Shown here one piece after another: positions 25,857-34,033 of a stretch of DNA of 64,000 nucleotides. Both the position numbers and the translations under genes were made by a program. Source of the stretch: Maritimibacter alkaliphilus HTCC2654 (GTDB lineage Bacteria; Pseudomonadota; Alphaproteobacteria; Rhodobacterales; Rhodobacteraceae); contig NZ_CH902578.1 of NCBI RefSeq assembly GCF_000152805.1, positions 197,073 to 261,072 on the forward strand, given 5' to 3'. The first letter of the stretch is position 1. Every line of letters begins with the position of its first letter. The notes beneath the pieces are model-generated. The model was not told where the DNA came from and made no database searches. It saw only the letters and a list, made by a program, of their open reading frames with translations.

Positions 25857-25874
25857 TCGTTGCGTATGCAACGA
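25857..25874 (+). promoter_or_regulatory. Operator of the homogentisate operon
   Basis: TCGTTGCGTATGCAACGA is a perfect dyad (7-bp arms, 4-base centre) 46 bp before the hmgA ATG. A near copy lies at 30143-30160 before the FAD monooxygenase gene. Its size suits a MarR- or IclR-type regulator encoded elsewhere. Confidence 0.65.
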
Positions 25875-25920
25875 TTATTTGATAGGTGTGCCGCAGCGAA
25901 CAGGAATCGGGAGGACCGCA

Positions 25921-27273
25921 ATGACCCGTCACGACCTACCCCAAGGCATGGTGCGTGCGCCCGACCGGGCCGGCACGACCGAGGGCTACATGCCCGGTTT
26001 CGGCAACGACTTCGAGACCGAGGCGCTGCCGGGCGCTCTGCCGCAGGGCATGAACAGCCCGCAGAAGTGCAACTACGGGCTTTATGGCGAGCAGCTGTCC
26101 GGCACCGCCTTCACCGCGCATCCGCCGGAGCGGACATGGACTTACCGCATCCGGCCTTCGGTCAAACATTCGGCGCGGTATGAGCGCATCGACCTGCCGT
26201 ATTGGAAAACCGCGCCGCATGTGCCCGAGGGTGTGACCTCGCTGGGCCAGTATCGCTGGGACCCGGTTCAGGCCGAGGGCGACCTCACATGGCTGACCGG
26301 CATGCGCACGATGACCACGGCGGGCGACGTGAACACGCAGGTCGGCATGGCGAGCCATGTCTACCTCGTCACGAAATCGATGGTGGACGAATATTTCTAC
26401 TCCGCCGACAGCGAGCTTTTGGTGGTGCCGCAGCAGGGGCGGCTGCGTTTCGCCACCGAACTGGGCGTGATCGACGTGGCGCCGCAGGAGATCGCGATCC
26501 TTCCGCGCGGTTTGGTGTACCGTGTCGAGGTGCTCGACGGCCCCTGCCGCGGCTTCGTCTGCGAGAACTACGGCCAGAAGTTCGAGCTTCCCGCCCGCGG
26601 CCCGATCGGGGCCAACGCACTCGCCAACCCGCGCGACTTCAAGGCCCCCGTGGCGGCCTTCGAGGACCGGGAGGTGGCGTCGACCCTGACGATCAAATGG
26701 TGCGGGCAGTTTCACGAGACCAAGATCGCGCAAAGCCCGCTCGACGTGGTCGCGTGGCACGGCAACTACGCGCCCTACAAGTATGATCTCAAAACATATT
26801 GTCCGGTCGGCGCGATCCTGTTCGACCACCCGGACCCGTCGATCTTCACCGTCCTGACCGCGCCTTCGGGCGTGCCGGGAACGGCCAATATCGACTTCGT
26901 CCTGTTCCGCGACCGCTGGATGGTAGCCGAGAACACCTTCCGCCCGCCGTGGTATCACAAGAACATCATGTCCGAGCTGATGGGCAACATCCATGGCCAG
27001 TACGACGCCAAGCTGACGGGCTTCGTGCCCGGCGGCATGTCGCTTCACAACATGATGCTGCCGCATGGGCCGGACCGGGACGCCTTCGAGGGCGCGTCGA
27101 ATTCGAACCTCGGCCCTCATAAGCTCGAGAACACCATGAGTTTCATGTTCGAAACCCGGTTCCCGCAGCACCTGACGGAATTCGCGGGCAAGAAGGCGCC
27201 GTTGCAGGACGATTACATCGACTGCTGGGACAGTCTCGAGAAGAAGTTCGACGGGACGCCGGGGACCAAGTAG
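25921..27273 (+). CDS. hmgA: Homogentisate 1,2-dioxygenase
   Basis: Iron(II) dioxygenase opening the homogentisate ring to maleylacetoacetate in tyrosine and phenylacetate breakdown. The 450-residue protein begins at 25921 behind GGGAGGA; an in-frame start at 25846 would run through the operator. The N-terminus [21 protein letters not shown] is the family mark. The iron-ligand region [19 protein letters not shown] lies near residue 340, and [13 protein letters not shown] near residue 375 supplies the other histidine. It heads an operon with fahA, an MBL protein and a DinB protein. No maleylacetoacetate isomerase (maiA) of the usual GST type is present in the window. Confidence 0.96.
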   Translation: MTRHDLPQGMVRAPDRAGTTEGYMPGFGNDFETEALPGALPQGMNSPQKCNYGLYGEQLSGTAFTAHPPERTWTYRIRPSVKHSARYERIDLPYWKTAPHVPEGVTSLGQYRWDPVQAEGDLTWLTGMRTMTTAGDVNTQVGMASHVYLVTKSMVDEYFYSADSELLVVPQQGRLRFATELGVIDVAPQEIAILPRGLVYRVEVLDGPCRGFVCENYGQKFELPARGPIGANALANPRDFKAPVAAFEDREVASTLTIKWCGQFHETKIAQSPLDVVAWHGNYAPYKYDLKTYCPVGAILFDHPDPSIFTVLTAPSGVPGTANIDFVLFRDRWMVAENTFRPPWYHKNIMSELMGNIHGQYDAKLTGFVPGGMSLHNMMLPHGPDRDAFEGASNSNLGPHKLENTMSFMFETRFPQHLTEFAGKKAPLQDDYIDCWDSLEKKFDGTPGTK

Positions 27274-27305
27274 GTTTCGCCCGAAGCGAGGCTTCGGGCG
27301 ACCGG

Positions 27306-27351
27306 GCGGGGCCAGCCCCCGCACCCCCGAAGTATTTTTGAAACGAAGAAG
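27306..27351. repeat. GC hairpin plus AAGTATTTTTGAAAC motif (dispersed-repeat type)
   Basis: A short GCGGGG...CCCCGC hairpin (27306-27322) is followed by ACCCCCG and AAGTATTTTTGAAACGAAG (27330-27348). The same arrangement (hairpin, CTCCC, AAGTATTTTCGAAAC) recurs after sufE at 48452-48503. Such elements commonly follow genes in Rhodobacteraceae and may act as terminators. This copy lies between hmgA and fahA. Confidence 0.55.
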
Positions 27352-27379
27352 AGGGCGGTGGCCCCGATGGAGGTGCCTT

Positions 27380-28645
27380 TTGGCATTGATGAGAAGCTGG
27401 GTGGAGAGCGCGAACTCTGCCGATTGCCCGTTTCCCCTGAACAACCTGCCATATGGCGTGTTCTCGGTCGGTGATAGCGACGAAGGTCGGTGCGGCGTGG
27501 CGATCGGGGAGATGATCCTCGACCTGACGCGGCTTGAGGAAGACGGGCATATCTCACTCGGTGAGCATCCGGTGTTCGATTGCGAAAGCTGGAACGATTT
27601 CATGGAGTTGGGGGCCGACATCTGGGCCGAGTTCCGGGTCTGGCTGATCGAGTCGCTGGGTGAAGGGTCTGAGAAAGCCGTGACGTTCGCGGACTACCTC
27701 GTGGCGCGGGCGGACGCGACCATGCACCTGCCGCTCGAGGTGATGGAATACACCGATTTCTACGCGGGCAAGAACCACGCGTTCAACGTGGGGAGCATTT
27801 TTCGCGGGCCGGAGAATGCGCTGCCGCCGAACTGGCTGTCGATCCCCATCGGCTATAACGGTCGCGCGTCCTCGGTCGTCGTTTCGGGCACCGATGTGCG
27901 TCGCCCGCTGGGCCAGTTGAAAGGGCCGAACGACGATCTGCCGCGCTTCGGTGCCTCGCAGCGCTTCGATCTGGAGCTTGAGTTCGGCGCCATCGTGGGC
28001 CGCGCCTCGGACGACATGATTTCGGTGCAACAGGCCGACGACGCGATCTTCGGCTACGTGATCCTGAACGACTGGTCGGCGCGCGACATTCAGGCGTGGG
28101 AATACCAGCCGCTCGGGCCGTTTCAGGCCAAGGCGACGGCGACCACGATTTCCCCGTGGATCGTGACCAAGGCGGCGCTGGAGCCGTTCCGCACGTCGAC
28201 CCCGGAGCGCGAGCGCGAACTGCTGCCTTACCTGCGCGAACCCGGCCCCATGTCCTATGACATCGCGCTCGAGGTCGCGCTGGCCCCCGAAGGCAAGGCC
28301 GCGACCACGATCAGCCGGACCAATTACGACCGGCTTTACTATTCCGCCGCGCAGCAGCTGTGCCATCACACGACGAGCGGCTGCCCGATGAACGTGGGCG
28401 ACCTGCTCGGCTCCGGCACGATTTCCGGGCCGACGAAAGACAGCCGCGGGTCGCTTCTGGAGTTGAGCTGGAGCGGACAGGAGCCGGTGAAGCTGGACAC
28501 GGGCGAGGAGCGCAGCTTCCTCGAAGACGGAGATACGCTGACCCTGCGCGCCAATGCGCGGGGCGATGGATACACGATCGGGTTCGGCGATTGCGTGGGT
28601 AAAGTATTGCCCGCGAACGACATTCCCGACTGGGCGAAGGAGTAA
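27380..28645 (+). CDS. fahA: Fumarylacetoacetase
   Basis: Hydrolyses fumarylacetoacetate to fumarate and acetoacetate, the last step of homogentisate breakdown. From a TTG at 27380 the protein is 421 residues and begins MALMRSWVESAN, with GGAGG six bases before the TTG. The next in-frame ATG at 27389 is 15 bases from that site, so I prefer TTG. Catalytic features: TDFYAGKNHAFNVG near residue 115, the metal-binding ELEFGAIVG near residue 195, and DWSARDIQAWEYQPLGPF near residue 225. It follows hmgA by about 106 bp that include a repeat element, and precedes the MBL gene by 5 bp. Confidence 0.94.
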   Translation: MALMRSWVESANSADCPFPLNNLPYGVFSVGDSDEGRCGVAIGEMILDLTRLEEDGHISLGEHPVFDCESWNDFMELGADIWAEFRVWLIESLGEGSEKAVTFADYLVARADATMHLPLEVMEYTDFYAGKNHAFNVGSIFRGPENALPPNWLSIPIGYNGRASSVVVSGTDVRRPLGQLKGPNDDLPRFGASQRFDLELEFGAIVGRASDDMISVQQADDAIFGYVILNDWSARDIQAWEYQPLGPFQAKATATTISPWIVTKAALEPFRTSTPERERELLPYLREPGPMSYDIALEVALAPEGKAATTISRTNYDRLYYSAAQQLCHHTTSGCPMNVGDLLGSGTISGPTKDSRGSLLELSWSGQEPVKLDTGEERSFLEDGDTLTLRANARGDGYTIGFGDCVGKVLPANDIPDWAKE

Positions 28646-28650
28646 CACGC

Positions 28651-29604
28651 ATGGCCAAGGCATTCGCGTCGCAAGGCGACATGGAAGAAAAGAAGATCAG
28701 CTTCACGCAAGTGGGCGAGGGGCTTTATGCCTTCACCGCCGAGGGCGACCCGAACACCGGCGTCATCATCGGGGACGACAGCGTCATGATCGTCGAGGCG
28801 CAGGCGACGCCGCGTCTGGCGCGCAAGGTGATCGAATGTGTGCGCTCGGTGACCGACAAGCCGATCAGCCATCTGGTGCTGACGCATTATCACGCGGTGC
28901 GCGTGCTGGGGGCGTCGGCCTATGGGGCGCGTGAGATCATCATGACCGACACCACCCGGGCGCAGGTCGTCGAGCGCGGGCAGGAGGATTGGGACAGCGA
29001 ATTCGGCCGCTTCCCACGTCTTTTCCAGGGCCACGAAGAGATCCCCGGCCTGACCTGGCCGACCACCACCTTCAAAGACAAGATGACCGTCTATTTGGGC
29101 AGCCGGAAGGTCGAGATCATGCATCTGGGCCGCGCCCACACCGCAGGCGACGCGGTAATCTATGTGCCGGATCAGAACGTCATGTTTACCGGCGACATCG
29201 TCGAATATCACTCCGCCTGCTACTGCGGTGACGGGCATCTGGCCGACTGGCCCTCGACGCTCGACGCGATCCGCGCTTATGACCTCGACGCCATCGCGCC
29301 GGGGCGGGGCGATGCGCTCGTGGGGCGCGAGATGGTGAATGCCGCACTCGACAACACCGCCGATTTCGTGACCTCGACCTTCAAACCCGCGCTGAAAGTC
29401 GCGGCGCGCGGTGGCACGCTCAAGGAAACGTGGGATGCGATCCGGGCCGAATGCGACCCGAAATTCGCGGACTACGCGATCTATGAGCATTGCCTGCCGT
29501 TCAACGTGGGCCGCGCCTATGACGAAGCGCGCGGCATCGACACGCCCCGCATCTGGACCGCCGAGCGCGATCAGCAGATGTGGAACGATCTTCAGGGCGA
29601 CTGA
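28651..29604 (+). CDS. Metallo-beta-lactamase-fold protein with degenerate metal site
   Basis: MBL-fold protein of 317 residues in the homogentisate operon. The usual HxHxDH motif reads H79-Y-H81-A-V-R84, so the Asp and last His are missing. The later MBL histidine is kept in HLGRAHTAGD (His163) and the Asp in FTGDIVEYH (Asp182), but the final PGHG-like site is PGRGDA. A dinuclear zinc centre is therefore unlikely; a mononuclear or non-catalytic role is possible. Its stop shares one base with the DinB ATG. The function is unknown; the position argues for a step or protective role in aromatic degradation. Confidence 0.85.
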   Translation: MAKAFASQGDMEEKKISFTQVGEGLYAFTAEGDPNTGVIIGDDSVMIVEAQATPRLARKVIECVRSVTDKPISHLVLTHYHAVRVLGASAYGAREIIMTDTTRAQVVERGQEDWDSEFGRFPRLFQGHEEIPGLTWPTTTFKDKMTVYLGSRKVEIMHLGRAHTAGDAVIYVPDQNVMFTGDIVEYHSACYCGDGHLADWPSTLDAIRAYDLDAIAPGRGDALVGREMVNAALDNTADFVTSTFKPALKVAARGGTLKETWDAIRAECDPKFADYAIYEHCLPFNVGRAYDEARGIDTPRIWTAERDQQMWNDLQGD

Positions 29605-30125
29605 TGGCCTTTGTGAACCCATGGATCGGCTTCGCGCTGAACAATGCCTACGCGAACCGGGTGCTCTTCGGGGCACTCGGCGAACTTGATAGCGACGCAT
29701 TCACCGCGCCGCGTCCGGGGTTTTTCGGCAGTCTCGCGGCGACCATGAACCACATCTACGAGGTGGATCTTTACTACCTCGACGCGCTGGAAGAGGGCGG
29801 GCTGGGCTTGACCGTCTATGACCGCGATCCGGTGGAGGAGGTGGCGGCGCTCGGCCAGCTTCAGGCCGAGGCCGACATGCGGTTCGCGAGCTTCTGTTCC
29901 AAACTGGACGAAGCGGCGCTTACGCGGGAGGTGACGACTCACCGGCCCGAAGGCGCGCGGTTGGAGGCGGTGGGGGCGATCCTGCCGCATCTCGTTCAGC
30001 ATCAGGTGCATCACCGGGGGCAGGCGCATGTGCAACTGTCCCATGCGGGCATCGAACCGCCGCAACTGGACGAGTTCTTCCTGGATTACGACCGTGCCGA
30101 ACTGGCGCAGGCCTATCACGGGTGA
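29604..30125 (+). CDS. DinB-family metal-dependent protein, candidate isomerase
   Basis: Four-helix-bundle DinB/YfiT-family protein of 173 residues. The expected metal triad is His50 (TMNHIYEVD) with His133 and His137 (QHQVHHRGQAH), all present. The superfamily includes thiol-dependent maleylpyruvate isomerases. The gene is the fourth in hmgA-fahA-MBL-DinB, whose pathway needs a maleylacetoacetate isomerase, and no maiA is seen here. A replacement isomerase is an attractive but untested guess; DinB proteins also include thiol transferases and proteins of unknown role. ATG at 29604 overlaps the MBL stop. Confidence 0.82.
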   Translation: MAFVNPWIGFALNNAYANRVLFGALGELDSDAFTAPRPGFFGSLAATMNHIYEVDLYYLDALEEGGLGLTVYDRDPVEEVAALGQLQAEADMRFASFCSKLDEAALTREVTTHRPEGARLEAVGAILPHLVQHQVHHRGQAHVQLSHAGIEPPQLDEFFLDYDRAELAQAYHG

Positions 30126-30142
30126 CGGCCGGGCCGTCAATA

Positions 30143-30174
30143 TCGTTGCAAGTGCAATGAATTGAGATTATGGT
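30143..30174 (+). promoter_or_regulatory. Promoter and operator of the FAD monooxygenase gene
   Basis: TCGTTGCAAGTGCAATGA (30143-30160) matches the hmgA operator in both arms with one symmetry mismatch. It overlaps a -35 TTGCAA (30146-30151), which is followed after 17 bases by TATGGT (30169-30174). Binding would therefore block RNA polymerase. GGAGGAGG precedes the ATG at 30200. Confidence 0.6.
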
Positions 30175-30199
30175 CCGCGAGACCACGGAGGAGGTGACC

Positions 30200-31816
30200 A
30201 TGAACGCGATTTTCGAAACGCCGCTCTACCCTTACACGCGACACGCGGATCAGGACGCCGAAACGCCCGTCCGTCGCAAGGTGGTGATCGTGGGGGCCGG
30301 GCCCGTTGGGCTCGCCATGGCGCTCGATCTGGCCCAGCAGGGGATCGAAGCGGTCATCCTCGACGACAACGACAAGGTGTCCTTCGGCTCCCGCGCGATC
30401 TGTTTCGCCAAGCGGCCGCTGGAAATCCTCGACCGTCTCGGCGCGGGCAAGCCGATGGTCGACAAGGGCGTGGTCTGGAATTTGGGCAAGGTCTTTTTCG
30501 ACGAACGCAAGGTCTATGACTTCAACCTCCTGCCGGAGGAGGGGCACCAGTTCCCGGCTTTCATCAACCTTCAGCAATATTACTTCGAGCAATTCCTCGT
30601 GGATCGCCTGCGCGAGATCGAGGCCGAGGGCGCGCCGGTCGAATTGCGTGGCGGAAGCCGGGTGTCGTCGGTCGAGGACAAGGGCGACCATGTGTCCCTG
30701 ACCGTCGAGACGCCCGAGGGGCCATACCCGCTCGAGGCCGACTGGCTCATCGCCTGCGACGGGGCGGGGTCGCCCGTCCGTTCGATGATGGGGCTGGATT
30801 TCGTGGGCCGGGTGTTCGAGGACAACTTCCTGATCGCCGACGTGGTGATGGAGGCCGACTTTCCGACCGAACGCTGGTTCTGGTTCGATCCGCCCTTCAA
30901 CCGGGGGCAGTCCGCGCTACTGCACAAGCAGCCCGACGGGGTGTGGCGGATCGACCTGCAACTGGGCTGGGACATCGACAAGGAAGAAGAGAAAAAGCCC
31001 GAGAACGTGATCCCGCGGCTCAAGGCGATGCTGGGCGACGATGTGGATTTCGAGCTGGAGTGGGTGTCGATCTACACGTTCCAGTGCCGCCGGATGGAAG
31101 AGTTCCGTCATGGCCGCGTGCTTTTCGCAGGTGACAGCGCGCATCAGGTGTCGCCGTTCGGGGCGCGGGGCGCGAATTCCGGGCTTCAGGATGTCGACAA
31201 CCTTGGCTGGAAACTCAAGCTGGTGATCGACGGGACCGCGCCCGAAAGCTTCCTCGACACCTATGATGTCGAACGGGTGCAGGGCGCGGACGAGAATATC
31301 CTGAATTCCTCGCGCTCCACCGATTTCATCACGCCCAAGTCCGAAACCAGCCGCATCTTCCGCGATGCCGTGCTGGACCTGTCCGAACATTACGAATTCG
31401 CGCGGCCCTTGGTGAATTCCGGGCGCCTGTCGGTGCCTTGCGTGCACGATGGATCGCCCTTGAACGGCGTCGATGCCTTGCCGGGCGGCCCGGCCCGCAC
31501 GCGTCCGGGCGCGCCTTGCCCCGATGCGCCGGTCGGAAACGGCTATCTGCTCGCCAAACTCGGCGGTCGGTTCACGGTTCTGACATACGAGGCCGACGCG
31601 CCGGACACCTTTACGGCAGGTCCGATCACGGCGCATCGCGTCGCGCTGACCGCCGAAGACGACACCACCGGCGCGATCCGCGAACGTTTCGTGGGGACGG
31701 GCGGTTCAGCCGTCTACCTGATCCGGCCCGACCAGCATGTCGTGGCCCGGTGGGACGCCTTCGATCCGTCAGCGGTGGCCGATGCGTTGAAACGCGCCAG
31801 CGGACAGGAGGTGTGA
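30200..31816 (+). CDS. FAD-dependent aromatic hydroxylase (MhpA/PheA-like)
   Basis: Class A flavoprotein monooxygenase of 538 residues. The FAD-binding GxGxxG is KVVIVGAGPVGLAMALDLA near residue 30, the DG motif is DWLIACDGAGSPVR near residue 180, and GRVLFAGDSAHQVSPFGARG near residue 305 contacts the flavin phosphate. A C-terminal thioredoxin-like domain follows. It should hydroxylate a phenolic acid with NAD(P)H and O2. Because it shares an operator with hmgA, making homogentisate from a hydroxyphenylacetate is a reasonable guess. The start is set by the strong GGAGGAGG; the DUF2783 gene follows by 2 bp. Confidence 0.9.
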   Translation: MNAIFETPLYPYTRHADQDAETPVRRKVVIVGAGPVGLAMALDLAQQGIEAVILDDNDKVSFGSRAICFAKRPLEILDRLGAGKPMVDKGVVWNLGKVFFDERKVYDFNLLPEEGHQFPAFINLQQYYFEQFLVDRLREIEAEGAPVELRGGSRVSSVEDKGDHVSLTVETPEGPYPLEADWLIACDGAGSPVRSMMGLDFVGRVFEDNFLIADVVMEADFPTERWFWFDPPFNRGQSALLHKQPDGVWRIDLQLGWDIDKEEEKKPENVIPRLKAMLGDDVDFELEWVSIYTFQCRRMEEFRHGRVLFAGDSAHQVSPFGARGANSGLQDVDNLGWKLKLVIDGTAPESFLDTYDVERVQGADENILNSSRSTDFITPKSETSRIFRDAVLDLSEHYEFARPLVNSGRLSVPCVHDGSPLNGVDALPGGPARTRPGAPCPDAPVGNGYLLAKLGGRFTVLTYEADAPDTFTAGPITAHRVALTAEDDTTGAIRERFVGTGGSAVYLIRPDQHVVARWDAFDPSAVADALKRASGQEV

Positions 31817-31818
31817 CG

Positions 31819-32013
31819 ATGGCCGATCTGACTCTGACCCCGAACATCCCCGGTGGCGATGACTTCTACGCCGATCTCCTCGCCGCGCATGAGAGGCTGT
31901 CGAAAGAGGAAAGCGATGCCTTCAACGCCCGCCTGATCCTCATCCTCGCCAACCACATCGGCGACCGCGAGGCGCTGTCGCAGGCTTTGGACGCGGCGAA
32001 GGCCACGGACTGA
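31819..32013 (+). CDS. DUF2783 small protein
   Basis: A 64-residue acidic helical protein with the core DDFYADLLAAHERLSKEESDAFNARLILILANHIGD. It matches the DUF2783 family, which commonly accompanies aromatic monooxygenases. It begins 2 bp after the monooxygenase stop, behind GGAGG, and its TGA abuts the stop of the convergent exoD gene. The function is unknown; a partner or chaperone of the hydroxylase is possible from the tight linkage alone. Confidence 0.82.
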   Translation: MADLTLTPNIPGGDDFYADLLAAHERLSKEESDAFNARLILILANHIGDREALSQALDAAKATD

Positions 32014-32784
32014 TCAGCCGGTCTGCATTCGGATATAGACGGCCAGAGCGACGACGAGAACCAGCGAGCTATATCCCAGCGCGACCAGAACGCCATCGCG
32101 CGCGAAGAGGCCGAAGGCGAACAGCCCGATCGGCACGCCCATCAGTGGCGTCGCGATGGGAATCGCACCGATCACGAGCAGCGACAGGCCCGACACCATC
32201 AGGATCAGCGAGATCAGGACCATCGAGGCGCGGCCGCGCGACAACAGCTCCCACCGGATACGCAGCCGGTGGCGCAGCCATTCCGCGCCGGGCCTGATCC
32301 GCTCGACCAGACCGCGCACCCGGTCGGCGGGCAGTTCGCGTTTCCCGATGAAGTCGGGCAGGAATACCCCCTCGCGCTTGGTAATCATCTGAAGGCCGAC
32401 GATGGCGACCAGCAGGCCGAGCGCGCCGCCGATGCCGGGGATAAGGCCGGTGGGCAGGACCATGAACACGGCCGCGACCAGCAGCAGGGGCGCGTGACCC
32501 TGCGCGCCGATGGTGCGCGCGATGAGGTCAAGCGAGATGCGCTCGCGCCCCTCGGTCAGTGCGATCAAGCGGTCGACCAGCACGGGCATCGCGTCCGGCC
32601 CTTCAAGCCTGCGCCGCTTGCGCCGCCGATGGCGGCTCGGGCGTTTGGCCTGACCGGAATCCAGATGGGGCTGCGTCCGGGTTGCGGACACGGTCATCCG
32701 ACGGACGGGCCGCCCAAGCGGGTCCGGGGTCGTTATGGGATCGGTCCCCGGGTCCGAGGCGGCCGGGATCGTCGGGCGAAACAT
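32014..32784 (-). CDS. exoD: ExoD-family exopolysaccharide-synthesis membrane protein
   Basis: Membrane protein of 256 residues. Residues about 66 onward are the ExoD domain (LVDRLIALTEGRERISLDLIA, then hydrophobic helices ending LGYSSLVLVVALAVYIRMQTG). A proline- and arginine-rich 65-residue N-terminus precedes it. I keep the ATG at 32784 because AAGGA lies nine bases upstream; starts at 32697 or 32589 would give 227 or 191 residues, nearer the usual family length. ExoD is linked to succinoglycan production and alkaline or root-nodule adaptation in rhizobia; the role here is unknown. It is convergent with DUF2783 and divergent from dusA. Confidence 0.8.
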   Translation of the reverse strand: MFRPTIPAASDPGTDPITTPDPLGRPVRRMTVSATRTQPHLDSGQAKRPSRHRRRKRRRLEGPDAMPVLVDRLIALTEGRERISLDLIARTIGAQGHAPLLLVAAVFMVLPTGLIPGIGGALGLLVAIVGLQMITKREGVFLPDFIGKRELPADRVRGLVERIRPGAEWLRHRLRIRWELLSRGRASMVLISLILMVSGLSLLVIGAIPIATPLMGVPIGLFAFGLFARDGVLVALGYSSLVLVVALAVYIRMQTG

Positions 32785-32908
32785 CTGGGTCAGTCCTTGG
32801 TCGCTATGGGGCAGAAACGACGATGGGGCCGGTTTCGTTCCGTCCGGGCCGACGCGCCGAGGTTTGCCGGGAACGGTTTCGCCTGATAAGGGACGCGCTC
32901 AGACTTGG

Positions 32909-33913
32909 ATGACGACCATGACCACCCCTTTACCCGAACTCTCCCGCGCCGCGCGCCTCTCTGTCGCTCCGATGATGGACTGGACCGACAGCCATTGCCG
33001 CGTGTTCCATCGGATGATGAGCCGCGAGACGCTGCTTTATACCGAGATGGTGACGGCGCCCGCGCTGGTGAGGGGCGGGGTCACGCATCTGCTGGATTTC
33101 GACCCGTCGGAGCATCCCGTCGCGCTGCAACTGGGTGGTTCGGACCCGGAGGAACTGGCCGAGGCGACCCGCATGGCGGTGGATCGCGGGTATGACGAGG
33201 TGAACCTGAACGTCGGCTGCCCGTCGGACCGGGTTCAGTCGGGCACCTTCGGCGCGGTGCTGTTGAAAGACCCGGACCTCGTCGCGCGCTGTACGGCGGC
33301 GATGATCCGCGCGGCAGGCCCGGTCGAGGTCACGGTGAAATGCCGGATCGGCGTCGACGATCAGGACGCGGAAGCGGTGTTGCCGGATTTCCTCGACCGC
33401 GTCTCGGACGCCGGTGTGCGCCGGTTCACGATCCACGCCCGAAAGGCGTGGCTGCAAGGTCTGAGCCCCAAGGAAAACCGCGATATTCCGCCGCTCGACT
33501 ACCCGCTGGTCCACCGGATGAAGGCCGAGTGGCCCGACCTTCACCTGTCGATCAACGGCGGCATCACCTCGCTGACCCAAGCCGAGGAACATCTGGCAGC
33601 GGGGATGGACGGCGTGATGATCGGGCGGGCGGCCTATCAGCAGCCGGCCGATATCCTCCTGACGGCCGACAGCCGCATTTTCGGCGCCGCCGACCCGATG
33701 CGCGATCCGGGTGAGGTCGCCTTGGCCATGATCCCGCATATCGAGCGGCACCTGTCGAACGGCGGCAAGCTTTCGCAGGTCACGCGCCATATGCTCGGCC
33801 TGTTCGCAGGCCGCCCGGGCGCGCGCCACTGGCGGCGTGTTCTGTCCGAAAACGCCCACAGGCCCGACGCCGATGCGCGACTGATCGAGGATGCGATGGC
33901 GGAACTGGCCTGA
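32909..33913 (+). CDS. dusA: tRNA-dihydrouridine synthase A
   Basis: FMN enzyme reducing uridine to dihydrouridine in the tRNA D-loop. It is 334 residues from the ATG at 32909, with a second candidate at 32918. The DusA start LSVAPMMDWTDSHCRVFHRMM is followed by the catalytic cysteine in EVNLNVGCPSDRVQSGTFGA near residue 100, IHARKAWLQGLSPKENRDIPPL (the DusA subgroup mark), and INGGITSLTQAEEHL with GVMIGRAAYQQP at the FMN phosphate site. The long upstream open frame to 32735 overlaps the exoD region and is not Dus-like. Confidence 0.93.
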   Translation: MTTMTTPLPELSRAARLSVAPMMDWTDSHCRVFHRMMSRETLLYTEMVTAPALVRGGVTHLLDFDPSEHPVALQLGGSDPEELAEATRMAVDRGYDEVNLNVGCPSDRVQSGTFGAVLLKDPDLVARCTAAMIRAAGPVEVTVKCRIGVDDQDAEAVLPDFLDRVSDAGVRRFTIHARKAWLQGLSPKENRDIPPLDYPLVHRMKAEWPDLHLSINGGITSLTQAEEHLAAGMDGVMIGRAAYQQPADILLTADSRIFGAADPMRDPGEVALAMIPHIERHLSNGGKLSQVTRHMLGLFAGRPGARHWRRVLSENAHRPDADARLIEDAMAELA

Positions 33914-34033
33914 CGGTCATTCTGGGCCCATCAGTTTCTCACCCCTCCCGACACGCTCGCCTTGCCGCACCGCGGCGGCCACGATAAGCTCTGAGAGAAC
34001 TGGGGTTTTCATCATTTTTTCCGACAGGCGTTG

